DNA of 64,000 nt. It comes from Heterostelium multicystogenum (taxonomy: Eukaryota; Evosea; Eumycetozoa; Acytosteliales; Acytosteliaceae). The stretch is taken from NCBI GenBank assembly GCA_003667245.1, contig RCNN01000042.1, positions 1 to 64,000 of the forward strand, written 5' to 3'. Of the stretch, positions 23,359-34,066 are shown piece by piece. The translations under genes and the position numbers were made by a program. The notes beneath the pieces are model-generated. The model saw only the letters and a program-made list of their open reading frames with translations. It was not told where the DNA came from and did not search any database. Position 1 is the stretch's first letter. Each line of letters begins with the position of its first letter.

Positions 23359-25363
23359 TGTAATTATTTATATATATATATGAGAGTGAGAGAGAATTGA
23401 AGTCGAAATTTAAATTGATTATATATGTATATACAGACAGTTTATAAAAGGGAAATTTATAAATTTAAAATACTAGGAAAATAAATCTATTGATGTTCCA
23501 CTTTTTTATTTCCAAATGATTTATTATTATTATAATTATTATATGTATTATTATTATTATATTATTATTATTATTATTATATAGAAATGAATGAATAGTG
23601 TTTGCTAATAATTATGAATTAACTGTGAACTTTAAAGATGCCAATAATTTGATTAAGACAATATAATAATAATAATAATACTTTGGTACCTAGTACAAAC
23701 CAGTAGTATCTGTTTATTTCGAATGTTTGTGATGGTCCAAAAATCAATTTGGTCAATGTCAAAAGAAATTCTTTTTAGTATTAATTGTAATCTACTAGTT
23801 ATTTGGCTAATTTAATTGTAATTATAGTAATAAAGATGGATGGCAATTGAATATGAATACTTGTCAGCAGTTCACATTATGACGCTGGCGTTGTCGTTTG
23901 TGAATGGTCAGTCTAATTTACTAAAGATACATCATTCACCAAATTTCAGCACAGTTATCTTAAAACTCAAAAAAAATAAACAAAAATAGTGTTTCAATGT
24001 TTACTGTTGCATTTGCTTTCTCAACACTCTCAGTTTCCAAGTTATCGCCTTGATGAAAGATCCTTATGAATTTGAAAAAATACAAAAATCAATAACTAGT
24101 ATACTCAGTTCCTATGTACCAAATGTGAATTCACATAATCAGCATGGTGACAACATGACTGACTCTACACCTTAAAACAAAAATGACACACATTGGAGGG
24201 GTTGAACAAAGTCAAATGTCACCAAAAGAATTTTCATATTTCTGGTTTTTCAATTCATGTTTGAGATTTTTTTTTTGTTTTTTTTGTACAATTTTAACTT
24301 CTTACCTGATTTGTTGTCTCAGTTCCCTTTAGGATTTTTTTTTGTCGAAAATAATACCAAGGTAAATCGTTTAATTTTGGAAAAGTTGATTCAGGTCCAT
24401 ATCATTTGGTATACTCCACCCAGTTTATAAACATCAAAATACTTTTTTTTTTTCCATGAACATTTTTTGGTCGTAATTCTAATTTGCATTTCTCAAGAGT
24501 ATTTTTAGGTGTATTCTATGCTTAGCTCTATGTCTTTGCATTGTTAATCATTTATTAATCTAATCATTTACCTATGTATTTTTTTTAATTAAAATAATCA
24601 TCCTTTTTAAACAGACACAATTTTGTGATCAAAAACTTAGAAATAGATACAAGTATACACAGTTTTACAGTTATGTGTTGAATATTCAGACATAACATTT
24701 GTGTGATCAGAATCAGAATTTTTTCACTTTGTTTTTGTGCATTTTGATTAAGAGGTTCTTCTCTAATTGTGTGTATGTACTTCCAATTGTATAAATACTA
24801 AAAGTCAGAATCAGACATTTTAAATGTCATCTGATGTCATTGTTTACAATAGATATTAATTAATTGATTTTTGAATGGTTGATGAAAAGGTCTGATACTT
24901 TCACACATTTTCTTTTTTTTTCACTTAGTGAAAATGATTCATATTAATTAGTAAACATTTTGATTGAAATAAAAAAAACAATCAATAGGAATGAATATAT
25001 TTAATCAATCTGATAACTTGATAATATTGTCTATAACAAAGTTTTATTGTTTATCAATGTAGGACCAAGCACAATTTTATTTAATGATTGTCAATGCTAA
25101 TATAATACTTATATATTTTATGATCAAAATAAATATTGAACACTTCTAATTGTCTAAACATTAACATACTATGAGTTACAATGTTAATGTTAAAGTGGAT
25201 ACATATCTGATCAAAATTCTTTAAACTTTTCTGCAAATCTGATCACTCAAAAAAATGAAAATTAATTTGTCCAAGAAACTAGATAGTTTTCTTATTAATT
25301 ATTACCAAAGATAAATAGATAGATCAAGATATATAGATTTATAGATAGATAGATAGAGATATC
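23359..25363. other. Long A+T-rich intergenic region
   Basis: Two kilobases of very A+T-rich sequence with ATT and TAA microsatellites, poly-T runs and a GATA repeat near 25340. It lies between divergently transcribed sulfotransferase and COMMD2 genes. I found no open frame of coding character and no recognisable tRNA. Confidence 0.5.
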
Positions 25364-26293
25364 ATGATTATTGTATTGGATACACACCATACTGAGGACT
25401 TGCAGTTCCTTAAAACAGTAGAGTCTGATGGTCAGTATACTTCATTAAAACGGAGCTAATGCTGCAGGTGCATGAATCATTTTGGTATTAATTTAAGCCT
25501 TCAACTTATGATCCGCTACATAGTCGTCAGAGAGTTTTGTAATATTTCATTAGAGTTTATCAGAAAAGGTGATAATAAGAAGCTATATATTGCTGCATCA
25601 AGTATGAACAACGGTTTCCTAGAAGAGTTAGTTTCGTTTACTATAGTCACCTATAGTATCATTCATTCAATGGCAGATGATCTAATGTTATCTTTTGTTA
25701 ACAGAGAAGCTTGGTGTATCTCCAGATGTTGTTGAGAATGTAGTTAAAGGTTTATCACATCTTTTTGTAGAGTGTTCTAGATTTATGTTGAATGAGGCCG
25801 ATTTTAAAGATTCTTTATCAATCCTTAAACTTGAAAATGATTTAGTGGATATGTTGAAAGAGGTATGAAACGAAATCTTCAGATAACAAACATTAACATT
25901 GGATCAATCCTACTTGATGACACTTGCTAACCTATTACAATGATTGTTCGATTGATTGATCAATCACCATTAATTTGATTTCAATAGATCTATTTGGAAC
26001 AAAGAGCGGAAATTAGAATTATATTACAGGAATTATATCCACATTTCGATCACTATTCAAATTTGGAGTGGAGATTGGACGTGCAAGTTGCAAACAGAAG
26101 TTTGCGTGGACAAACAATCAACCCAATCTACTTGCTAAAATTGACAACACAATCAGGTGCAACCGAGCAGAAGAAAGAACACATACTTCAAACTGACCCA
26201 AACAATCTCAAACATCTTTGCAATGAATTGGAAGCTGCATTAATGGAAATTCGTTCAAACGATTGCCGTCGTATCATGAGAAACATCAAATAA
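25364..26293 (+). CDS. commd2: COMM domain-containing protein 2
   Basis: Four exons: 25364-25430, 25524-25601, 25705-25862 and 25988-26293, all in phase with no frameshift. The helical N-terminal part reads [20 protein letters not shown], then [30 protein letters not shown] and [14 protein letters not shown]. The C-terminal COMM domain carries [38 protein letters not shown] and the ending CRRIMRNIK, which matches COMMD2 closely (human ends CRRVVRNIK). COMMD proteins assemble into the ring of the Commander complex, which with CCC and Retriever recycles endosomal membrane cargo. The first donor is GTCAGT rather than GTAAGT. Confidence 0.92.
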
Positions 26294-26449
26294 CAATATT
26301 TTGACCATATCCTATTTATCATATCATCACAATCAACAAACAAAGGCATAACACTTACAGATTCAACAACGATCAAGGGGATATGCATAAACTAAATGAG
26401 TTGGACCAATTACAATTGTAAAATAAACATAATCAAAATGTGGATATTA

Positions 26450-26520
26450 GGTGAATCTACTCGGTAATCAATCTATCCTTAGTTTCGGTTCAGACAGTGG
26501 GAATCTGTCTTCAAATCTTA
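26450..26520 (-). pseudogene. Relic of a DENN-gene exon (right)
   Basis: Read on the reverse strand, about 70 bases match the DENN gene exon at 2475-2402 (DLKTDFHCPNGTEDRLIADW), including AGGATAGATTGATT, with scattered substitutions, a 3-base gap and an in-frame stop. It directly follows the 3' flank of the right BP74 copy, as a shorter piece does on the left. Confidence 0.65.
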
Positions 26521-26641
26521 TCATAGTCCCAAAGAAATCAATCAATTAATTTAAACTTTTGGATCTATTTATTTATTTTGTTCGAATAGTTATTCTTTTT
26601 TTGAAATGCATAACAATAGAAGTGTGATAAAGATAGCATGT

Positions 26642-27128
26642 TTATAGATGAACCTCTTTAACTAATCTGCTTGCCCATGGACACCAGAAACAACCTGGTA
26701 AGAACTAAAACAATGATTCATTTGAAATTAGTATAAAGTGTTGGCATGACTGTTTGAATTGTATTTTTAAATATACACTTACAGCTCCACATGCTTCATC
26801 AAGATTTTCTTCAACATATTGAATTCCTGCATCGCAAACTTCAATTGCCATATCAAAGAATGTAATGGTATAGGGATCTAAATGGAATGAGTAACCTGGA
26901 TTGTATGGTGCAGTACTCTTTTTTGATTCTTCCCATCACGTGAATTGCATCCTTTTTCTCTCCTTTAAGCAAATCTCTTGCATGTTTAATCTTTTCAGCG
27001 TCTTCCAATTTGAAAATAAACTTATGTTTGGCATGATCGGTCATTTCAAAATAGGCGTGTTCAGCAGAGACCACCATCATAAACAGGACAGCTGAGAGAA
27101 CCAATAAGAGAATACTTGATGTTTTCAT
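26642..27128 (-). CDS. Small secreted BP74-N-type protein, right copy (one frame break)
   Basis: Two exons, 27128-26783 and 26704-26642, with the same intron site as the left copy. The signal peptide is identical for 21 residues (MKTSSILLLVLSAVL...), then AEHAYFEMTDHAKHKFIFKL. The ending LPGCFWCPWASRLVKEVHL is nearly identical to the left copy. A run of A at ~26929 (ATC AAA AAA G) is one base short for the frame to continue into TAPYNPGYSFHLDPYTITFF. Because the sequence after the break is well conserved, either this is an assembly homopolymer error or the copy is very recently broken. Substitutions relative to the left copy (for example DAEKIKHARDLLKGEKKDAI) look like ordinary protein divergence. 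Function is as for the left copy. Confidence 0.75.
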
Positions 27129-27292
27129 TTTACCTTTTGATTACTTGTATTTAAAGTTATTTGTATTTATTAAATTATATTGATAAACTATGAAATTTCA
27201 TAACCTATTTATACTTTTACATTTACATACATTTAATTATAAATATAATTGCACAATTATTATAATTATTACATTCACCTAAATTGAAATGT

Positions 27293-27562
27293 AAAGAAGT
27301 TCTAATGTGTGTTTTGTGTAGGGATAGCCCATTCCTAACTTACTTTAAATTTATCATGATCACACCACCGATTAAAAACCGCCTAGATCATGACCTATTA
27401 TAGTTTTGTAATCTATCTATGTATCTACCATTAAAATAACAATGTGAGTTGTTTGTTCTATTTTAATTCATTCATATATCAAAGAAGTTCTAATGTGTGT
27501 TTCTTTATGTAATCACGTGGCTTTAACACCTCTCTGTGTTTAACAAGAAGTTCAAAAGTGTG
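27293..27562 (-). promoter_or_regulatory. Repeated CACACATTAGAACTTCTTTG motif upstream of right BP74 copy
   Basis: Reverse-strand copies lie at about 27293-27311, 27480-27499 and 27544-27562 (the last divergent, as on the left). They have survived with the same order while flanking DNA gained and lost bases. Confidence 0.5.
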
Positions 27563-27735
27563 CTATTTAACAAGTGCTATTAAAATAGTTTCTTGGATCA
27601 TATATGTTGATACCTATTATCATTCTAGACAGCCAAGGCCTTAGCATTGATTTGAATATCAAATTTATATTAAATGAGTAATTATCATCCAATGAATGAT
27701 AAGATTTAAATGTTAATATTTATTTATATGCATCA

Positions 27736-28193
27736 GTTTGTATCATTTAATTTCAAACCTGAAGCTAGCTATTCATTAGAGGAATGGAAGCTAATCACCT
27801 TTTTCCAGGTTTATGAATATTATTATAGGATACAATTATGAAGCAGATCTGATTTTTAAAGCTTATTGGACCTGAGTAGGTCTTAGGTCGGTTTTCATTC
27901 CTAATGTTTTATTTTATCATATTTGGATGTAAAATCAAAACTTTTTTTTTTTATTTTTTTTTTTGAAGTCCTAAATGATACAAAACTCCTGTAGGAATTT
28001 GACAAATTTGATATACCTGGTAGTTTACAATTAATTTTACACCACCACATTTGATTAATGTTAAAATCAACAAAAAAAACTACACACAAAAACTACAATT
28101 TGAAATTTCATTTTCCATAAAGTTATTTTTATAAAAATATCAATATAAAGATAGTTATATATTTAGTTATTCTTTATAAACATATCTGGAGAA
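27736..28193. other. Intergenic, no gene seen
   Basis: A+T-rich DNA with a T-run near 27940-27965, between the right duplication and the MFS transporter. It likely holds the transporter promoter. Confidence 0.5.
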
Positions 28194-30255
28194 ATGATAT
28201 CGAATGACTATGATCTGGATGAAGAAGATGTCTCTCGGTCTGCAATTATTAATAATAATAACAATAGAGATGGTGGCGGTAATAGCGCTAGTAGCAGAGT
28301 TAACTCTGGCGGAAGCTTCCTAAATGAAAGTCAGATGTTGGTTTTCTTCGATTGATGGCTTGGTGCTTGATAAACCAAATAGAAATGTTGGAAGACGATG
28401 GCCAGAGCGAGGAAGGAGAATCAAATTGAAGTGGAGGATGAAATCGCACATGAAGAGGATAGCAAGAAGAAGTTTTTTAGACCACCACTTCCAGGCTTCT
28501 TGGAAAGAAACGAAGACGTAATGCGAGTAGTCACTCTGGTTTTGGGTGTACTAACAATGCTCGTCTCGGGTACTCTCTATGGTTTTCGCAGTCATCTCAG
28601 TCGATGTCAAAGAAATTCTGGATTTCGACCAAACAGAAATCAGTAACGCCATCTCCATTGGAGATGTTGGAATGTATGTTTATCTGCTCATTTTAAACGA
28701 AGCTCCAAGGTTATTAATTAATCATCATCTTCTTCATCATTCTATTGCATTGGTTGCTTGATTGATTGAACAAAGATATTTTGGATTAACAGTTGGATAT
28801 TTATACGATTTATATGGACCTTTCTTTACAAGTCTGATATCGACATGCTTTTATTTATTAGGTTATTTCGGATTCTATGGAATGATTAACGGTAGTTTGC
28901 CAGCAAATGCATATCTACTTAGTTTCTTTTTGTTCTTGGTTGGTCAGGCATCACATGCCTCTTTCACTGCAATCTATTATATCGAATATACATAACTTTT
29001 CATTGAAACACCGTGGTAAGGTTAGTGGTGCTCTAGTCGGACTATTCGCAACCTCATCCGGTGTCTTTGGTATCATTTACAGACATACATTTAGCAAAAC
29101 ACACGACGTAAAAGGTTATCTTTTATTTTTATCGATACTATGCTCATCGATTGCTTTTCTTGGTGCATTCTTTATTAGATATATTGTAGGCACCAAACTA
29201 TTGAATCTCAATTTATGCATAAATTGCTTACTTATTGTCGAATTATTTGCTAGGGACCAAAAATTCCAGACAGTGTAATTAAAGCATCCAATTCAAGTGA
29301 AATGGAAGAGACTTCTTCAGACAAAGCCAATTTATTCGAGAAAAAAAAAGAAAGAAAAGCTATTAGATAATGATGATGAATTGGTAGAAGTAGATATGAA
29401 AGAATATAGCCGAGAGGCAAGAAGTAATCCAAATTATATTGATGGTAAAAGAGATATTACGGGACTTCAATTATTGAAAACAGAAGAATTTTGGCTATTG
29501 TTTATAGTTTATTTCTTTGTTGCTGGTGTAAGTTGAATATCAACAAATTAATACTATCTCACTAATAACCATTAATATTATTCCTTTTAGAATTGTCTGA
29601 TGTTTATTAATAATATTGGATCCGTTGGAAAAGCTAATGACAAACCACGAGATCTTCGAACAGATTTGGTCATTGTATTTGCAGCTTGCAATTTGACAGG
29701 TAGATCAACTTTTGGATTACTCTCGGATTTCTTGTATGTTGTTTGAATTCCAAAAAATACAACCTTTATTGACCTAAATTTATATAGTGTTAAAAAGATG
29801 TCTAGATTTTGGTTCTTGGTGATTTCAGCATCCATCATTTCAATTACACACTTATTCTATGCATTTTTTACATCGGAGCTTTATATAGTTGCAACCATAT
29901 TTACAGGAATTGGATATGGTGGATTGGTTAGCACAATGGTTCTACTGACAAGTGTTAGATTTGGAGTTAGAAGATTTGGTTTAAATTTTGGAATGGTAGG
30001 TCAATTAATTATGGATTTAACTTTGTGAGAGAAAATACTAATATTATGAATAGCTTGCTATTGCTTCTGCAGCTGGATCACTATCATTTGGATTCATTAG
30101 TGGAAAAATATACGATTCAAACTCAGACGATGAAGATGAATGCTATGGTGTCAAATGTTTTAGAACATCATTTTTTATTGAGTGCAATCCTCAATGCAAT
30201 GTGTGTATGTGTCGTGCTTTTCCTTATACATAGATCTAAAAGGCACACATATTAG
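28194..30255 (+). CDS. Nodulin-like / MCH1-type major facilitator transporter
   Basis: Six exons: 28194-28673, 28776-29185, 29254-29527, 29591-29734, 29788-29995 and 30054-30255. A hydrophilic acidic head (MISNDYDLDEEDVSRSA) leads into MFS membrane segments. Recognisable family parts are VSGTLYGFAVISVDVKEILD, GLTVGYLYDLYGP, NIHNFSLKHRGKVSGALVGL, a central cytosolic loop, TEEFWLLFIVYFFVAGNCLM, NLTGRSTFGLLSDF and SAAGSLSFGFISGKIYD. This is the nodulin-like/MCH1 branch of monocarboxylate-type MFS transporters; the substrate is unknown. At least five single-base breaks occur (near 28355, 28590, 28975, 29345 and 30170), several at A or T runs. With so many, true pseudogenisation cannot be fully excluded, but protein-like sequence continues after every break and all splice sites are intact. 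Confidence 0.75.
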
Positions 30256-30339
30256 ACAAACAACGGCATACACAAGAATAATAAATGATAGAAATATACT
30301 TTATTTATATTTATTTATACAAATGTTATAGCAGTTGAT

Positions 30340-31323
30340 TTAATAGTTATTCTTTTCTTTGAATTCTTGGAATGATTCACCTCTCCATTTAGTGGTTTCA
30401 AGGAATTGTCTCCAAGTCAATTGTTTTGGATTGATTTCATTGGAAAGATTGGTATTACGGTGTTTGTAATAGTAACCATACTTGGCAGTTGAATCCCAGA
30501 TTTCGAATAAACGATTACCCAATAGCTCCAATTCTGGTGCTGCAGTAAGTCCACCAAACTCAAGGTATTCCTGACGGCTTAGTTGTTTGAAGGTGGTTTT
30601 AATTCCTGTGACATCTTGGAAGATCTCAGCCAATTGGACACCTGTTAAGTATTCAGAGACAACTGGGACAACAGCTCTGTTGTATTGACCTGGATTCTTG
30701 AGGAACACTGATACGATTGGACCAGTAGCAGTGTAGGTATCGATATATGGAACAGAATCGTTTGGTCCCAATGGCAAGGCAATTTCAGCACTGCCATCTT
30801 CATGTTTAATCAATGGAATAAACTCAATTTGGTTGGAGTGGAAAAATGCTAAATTGAAAGTACTGACATACTTGAATGGCAATGATTCGATATATCTTTG
30901 AACTTGAGTTCTGCAAGAAAGAATATCGTATTGGAAACTCAGCTTTTTGGGCATCGGTCACAATAGGAGTGTCAACTGAGGAGAAAATGACATGCTCAAC
31001 ATTTTCCTCGAGAGCAGCATCGGCTTGAATCTTTACAAGATCAATTTCCTTTTGGAAGTAATCTGGATCTGTGTAGGGAATTGGTGGAGTCATCAAGAAG
31101 GCGGCAGCGGCACCTTTGAATACATTATTGAAGTCAGACTTCTTGGCAGAGTCAACTTGGAAAACTTCGACACCACGCTCCTTGAGTTTCAAAGCAGCTG
31201 GGCTGTCGACTGGACGAGTAGAAGTAGCTCGGAGTTGGTATTTTCCTTCAGCAACAAGGGTATTAATAATACTGAAACCTTGTTTGGAAAAAGCATTTAC
31301 AATAGCGAAGATTGGTTTGACAT
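30340..31323 (-). CDS. NmrA-like NAD(P)-binding family protein
   Basis: Single exon from ATG 31323. The order is an N-terminal Rossmann strand-loop-helix (IFAIVNAFSKQGFSIINTLV), LRATSTRPVDSPAALKLKER, a block ending GAAAAFLMTPP, VEHVIFSSVDTP, VQRYIESLPFKYV, GPIVSVFLKNP, and the C-terminal NmrA helices (LSRQEYLEFGG, WRQFLETTKWRGESF). NmrA-type proteins are redox-sensing relatives of short-chain dehydrogenases. The dinucleotide motif, usually GATGxxG, is here NAFSKQG, so only the last Gly remains and coenzyme binding may be altered or lost. Two single-base breaks are seen, near 31314 (ATGTCAAACC, one A short) and near 30910-30955. Confidence 0.75.
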
Positions 31324-31992
31324 GTTTGTTTTATAATTATTGGTTTAGAATACTTGGTTTTTAATATTTAATATTTGATGTTTTAATATAATTTAATTAG
31401 TTCTGAATTGTTGTTTAAATGTATCTTTCAAAGGACTATTTATAATTAAATGATTTATACAACAGGTAAGATATTATTAAAAATAGGTTGACCAGTAAAT
31501 AATTATACAACATGTCCTAAAGACTTCGAATTGCAGATTCGAATGCTGTTCTTCAGTTCTCCATCAATCAAAACATGTTTGCACAATGTCAATTCATTCG
31601 TTGACATATGGTGGTTATATTAAACATTGCCTTATATTAATAATTCGAAGATCGATATCTTCATTTTTAAAGTTGTTGTTTAATCCCACGAAAAATACAA
31701 GGTTACACTCCTTTTGACAAAAGCTTCTCCATCTTTTTTTAAAAACTTTCGTTCTTTTCGAATAATAAATTAATTTGGTGTTTTATTACGGATCTTAAAT
31801 TTCACCTATATTTCTGTAAGAATTCAAAAATCCCTTGTCTTGTATGTGTGGGGAGACACTTTTTACAAAAAAAATATGTGTTTATCACCACTGGGTGAGT
31901 TTCTTCAACAACCACAACAACCAGTATTGCTAGATTAGATTAGCGATTTAAAAATCTGAGATCATCATATTACTTGTAGGACGGCACAAGGG
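31324..31992. other. Intergenic, no gene seen
   Basis: Bidirectional gap between the NmrA-like and methyltransferase gene starts. Near 31535-31560 there is a TTCGAA-containing inverted patch, but no complete tRNA cloverleaf. Confidence 0.5.
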
Positions 31993-33283
31993 ATGGAAAG
32001 TCAGCAGGGTGTAGAGACTGTGGACTATAGTGATGAAAAACTATAGAGACAACACTGTGTTGGTTGATAGATTTATTCATAGATTGAGATGTCTCTTTCA
32101 TCAGATGATTCCTGTCGCCACAATGATGGAGTTGCTGCGAGCTGATGACGATTTTAAACCAATGTTCAACAGTGCGTCTCACCTAATTCTTAATGAGGAG
32201 CTACAGCAAAAGATACTTGCAAATGTATATATTATAAATTAGTAATCTATCTTTGTCAAATCTAGTGTAGTATCATTAATATCTAATTGCATCATCACGT
32301 GGCTTGATGATTCTCGCTCTTTTTCATCTTTAATCAATAGGTTGTCAGGGATGGTGAGAGACCTAGCAAGCAATATTGCGCAAAGTTCATAAAGATGCTC
32401 ATTGATACACTGAGAAATATGATAGGGTGCTCATTGATGAGCTGCTGGACTTGCTTGTTGGCGGATACGTTAAGCCTAGCTCGGGCGAAGCGGAGACTGA
32501 AATCGTTCACAAGTCATATTTCATTGATGGCAGCAGATGGATGACATTGAAGAGCGAACACCGCTTCAACTTGGTTGGAATGACAATATGGGGAGCCTCC
32601 TACTATCTTTCCGACTTTATCATTGCCAACAAACAGCTTTTCGAGCAAAAGTCTATATTGGAGCTTGGCGCAGGTGTTGGTCTTGTCGGTGTTGTCTTGG
32701 ACCAAGTTAATCCAAAAGTGTCGCACTGACCGACTATGCGCCATCTGTTTTATATAATCTAAAAGAAAATATGGAGATGAGTATGGTTTACTAAAAACAA
32801 TAGAGATCAAAAGAAGATAGCTATTATTAACACACCATCTACCCCTTTCATTCATTAGATGGAATCGAGGTACAAGATTTAATCAATGATGATGAAAGCC
32901 AAGAGGCTTCTGCTGAGAATTCAAAGAAGTTTAAGGTGATGGTTTGTGATTGGGAAGCGAATCTAAGCGAGAAGGAACTTGCTGCATTCCAGTCCGATAT
33001 CATATTGGGAGCAGATATTGTATATGAACCTTCTTTGTGTCAATATCTTGTGGAACTCATAGACCGTCTGCTCCAAAGCAAACCATCGACCGTAGCCTAT
33101 ATTGCATCGACCATACGTAACGCAAAGACATTCGCTACATTCCAAGAGGCTCTGGCTGAACACAAGCTGCACATAGAAGTGATCGATTACACTCCAGAGA
33201 ACTTTGTGCAACCATCACCATTCTACTATGACCCACCTCACACCAGTATAGTATTATATAAACTATCACTCAAGCTTGATTAG
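31993..33283 (+). CDS. EEF2KMT/FAM86-type protein-lysine methyltransferase
   Basis: Three exons: 31993-32224, 32341-32780 and 32859-33283. The N-terminal helical region (LVDRFIHRLRCLFHQMIP, HLILNEELQQKIL) precedes a class I SAM methyltransferase fold: GMTIWGASYYLSDFI, motif I SILELGAGVGLVGVVL, ALTDYAPSVLYNLKENM, DWEANLS and SDIILGADIVYEPSL. Last comes STIRNAKTFATFQEAL, which matches the FAM86 pattern (TxRNxxTFxxF). FAM86A/EEF2KMT trimethylates a lysine of elongation factor 2 in the cytosol. The split start and the first intron position also suit a full-length homologue. Frame breaks occur near 32040, 32412 and 32722 (an AAAA run). Another member of the lysine methyltransferase family 16 is possible but less likely. 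Confidence 0.78.
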
Positions 33284-34066
33284 TGAGTAAAATGAACTTC
33301 AAAAAGGCACCAAACATTCATATCATATTATGAGTCACACAATAATTATAAACGAATCAATTCAAAATTTTGAATTCAAATAATGTGGTTTGTTTGTTTG
33401 GCGCCAATTCTGTAAATAAAATAGATCCAGTTGAAGAACACATTTACAGTGTTGAGAATTGATTATTTTTTATTTTTTTGACTTTTTTTTTAATTTTGTT
33501 CACGAGTTTGAACTTGCAGCCATAACAGTTGAATTTTTTAAAAAAAAACAAGATTCACTTTTTTAGTTGTTCTTTTTTTCTAGTTGTTTCTTTTTTTACA
33601 GGTTGTTACAGTCTTTACTATTCAGATATTTATATCATTGAATTATTTATTATTAAGATCTATCAATACATCAACACCAATTTATTAAGAGCTAATTAAA
33701 TAAAGTGGTAAGGTATGTAAGCAGTGGTGCGATGTTGTCAAACTAAATTTTAAAGAATGTGATGTTCTAACAAAAAAGTCAATTAAATATTTAGTTTTCA
33801 AAAACAGATTCAACTCATTTCAAGACGAACGAGTATTAATAATTAGGGTGATTACTAAATAAAGATTTGTTGAACTTAATAGGTGATAATTTAAAAATAA
33901 AACAACAACAACGAATAAACTCCAGTGCCAATACCAATAACTCCAACACAGTACAACAAACGAAGAAGACCTAAGTCTGACGATTTCGATTCTATTCAAC
34001 AACCATATCACAACACCCAAGAGGATAAAAATAGATAACAAGACTATATAGAGAAAGAATAATACA
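33284..34066. other. Intergenic, no gene seen
   Basis: A+T-rich, with T-runs at 33470-33600. It contains the upstream region of the lamin gene. Confidence 0.5.

Larger units (their letters stand above)
26496..27735. repeat. Right copy of the ~1.2 kb inverted duplication (BP74 segment)
   Basis: The reverse complement aligns with 5080-6280 over the upstream region, both exons, the intron and the 3' flank. The upstream DNA has insertions relative to the left copy, for example a 20-30 base difference near 27370-27400 and another near 27640. Confidence 0.85.

Noticed and set aside
23880..23990. 36-codon ATG frame (MTLALSFVNG...) in the long gap
   Set aside because: Too short, no splice partner, ends in poly-Lys from an A run.
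31530..31570. tRNA-like TTCGAA patch
   Set aside because: No acceptor stem, D arm or anticodon arm could be folded around it.
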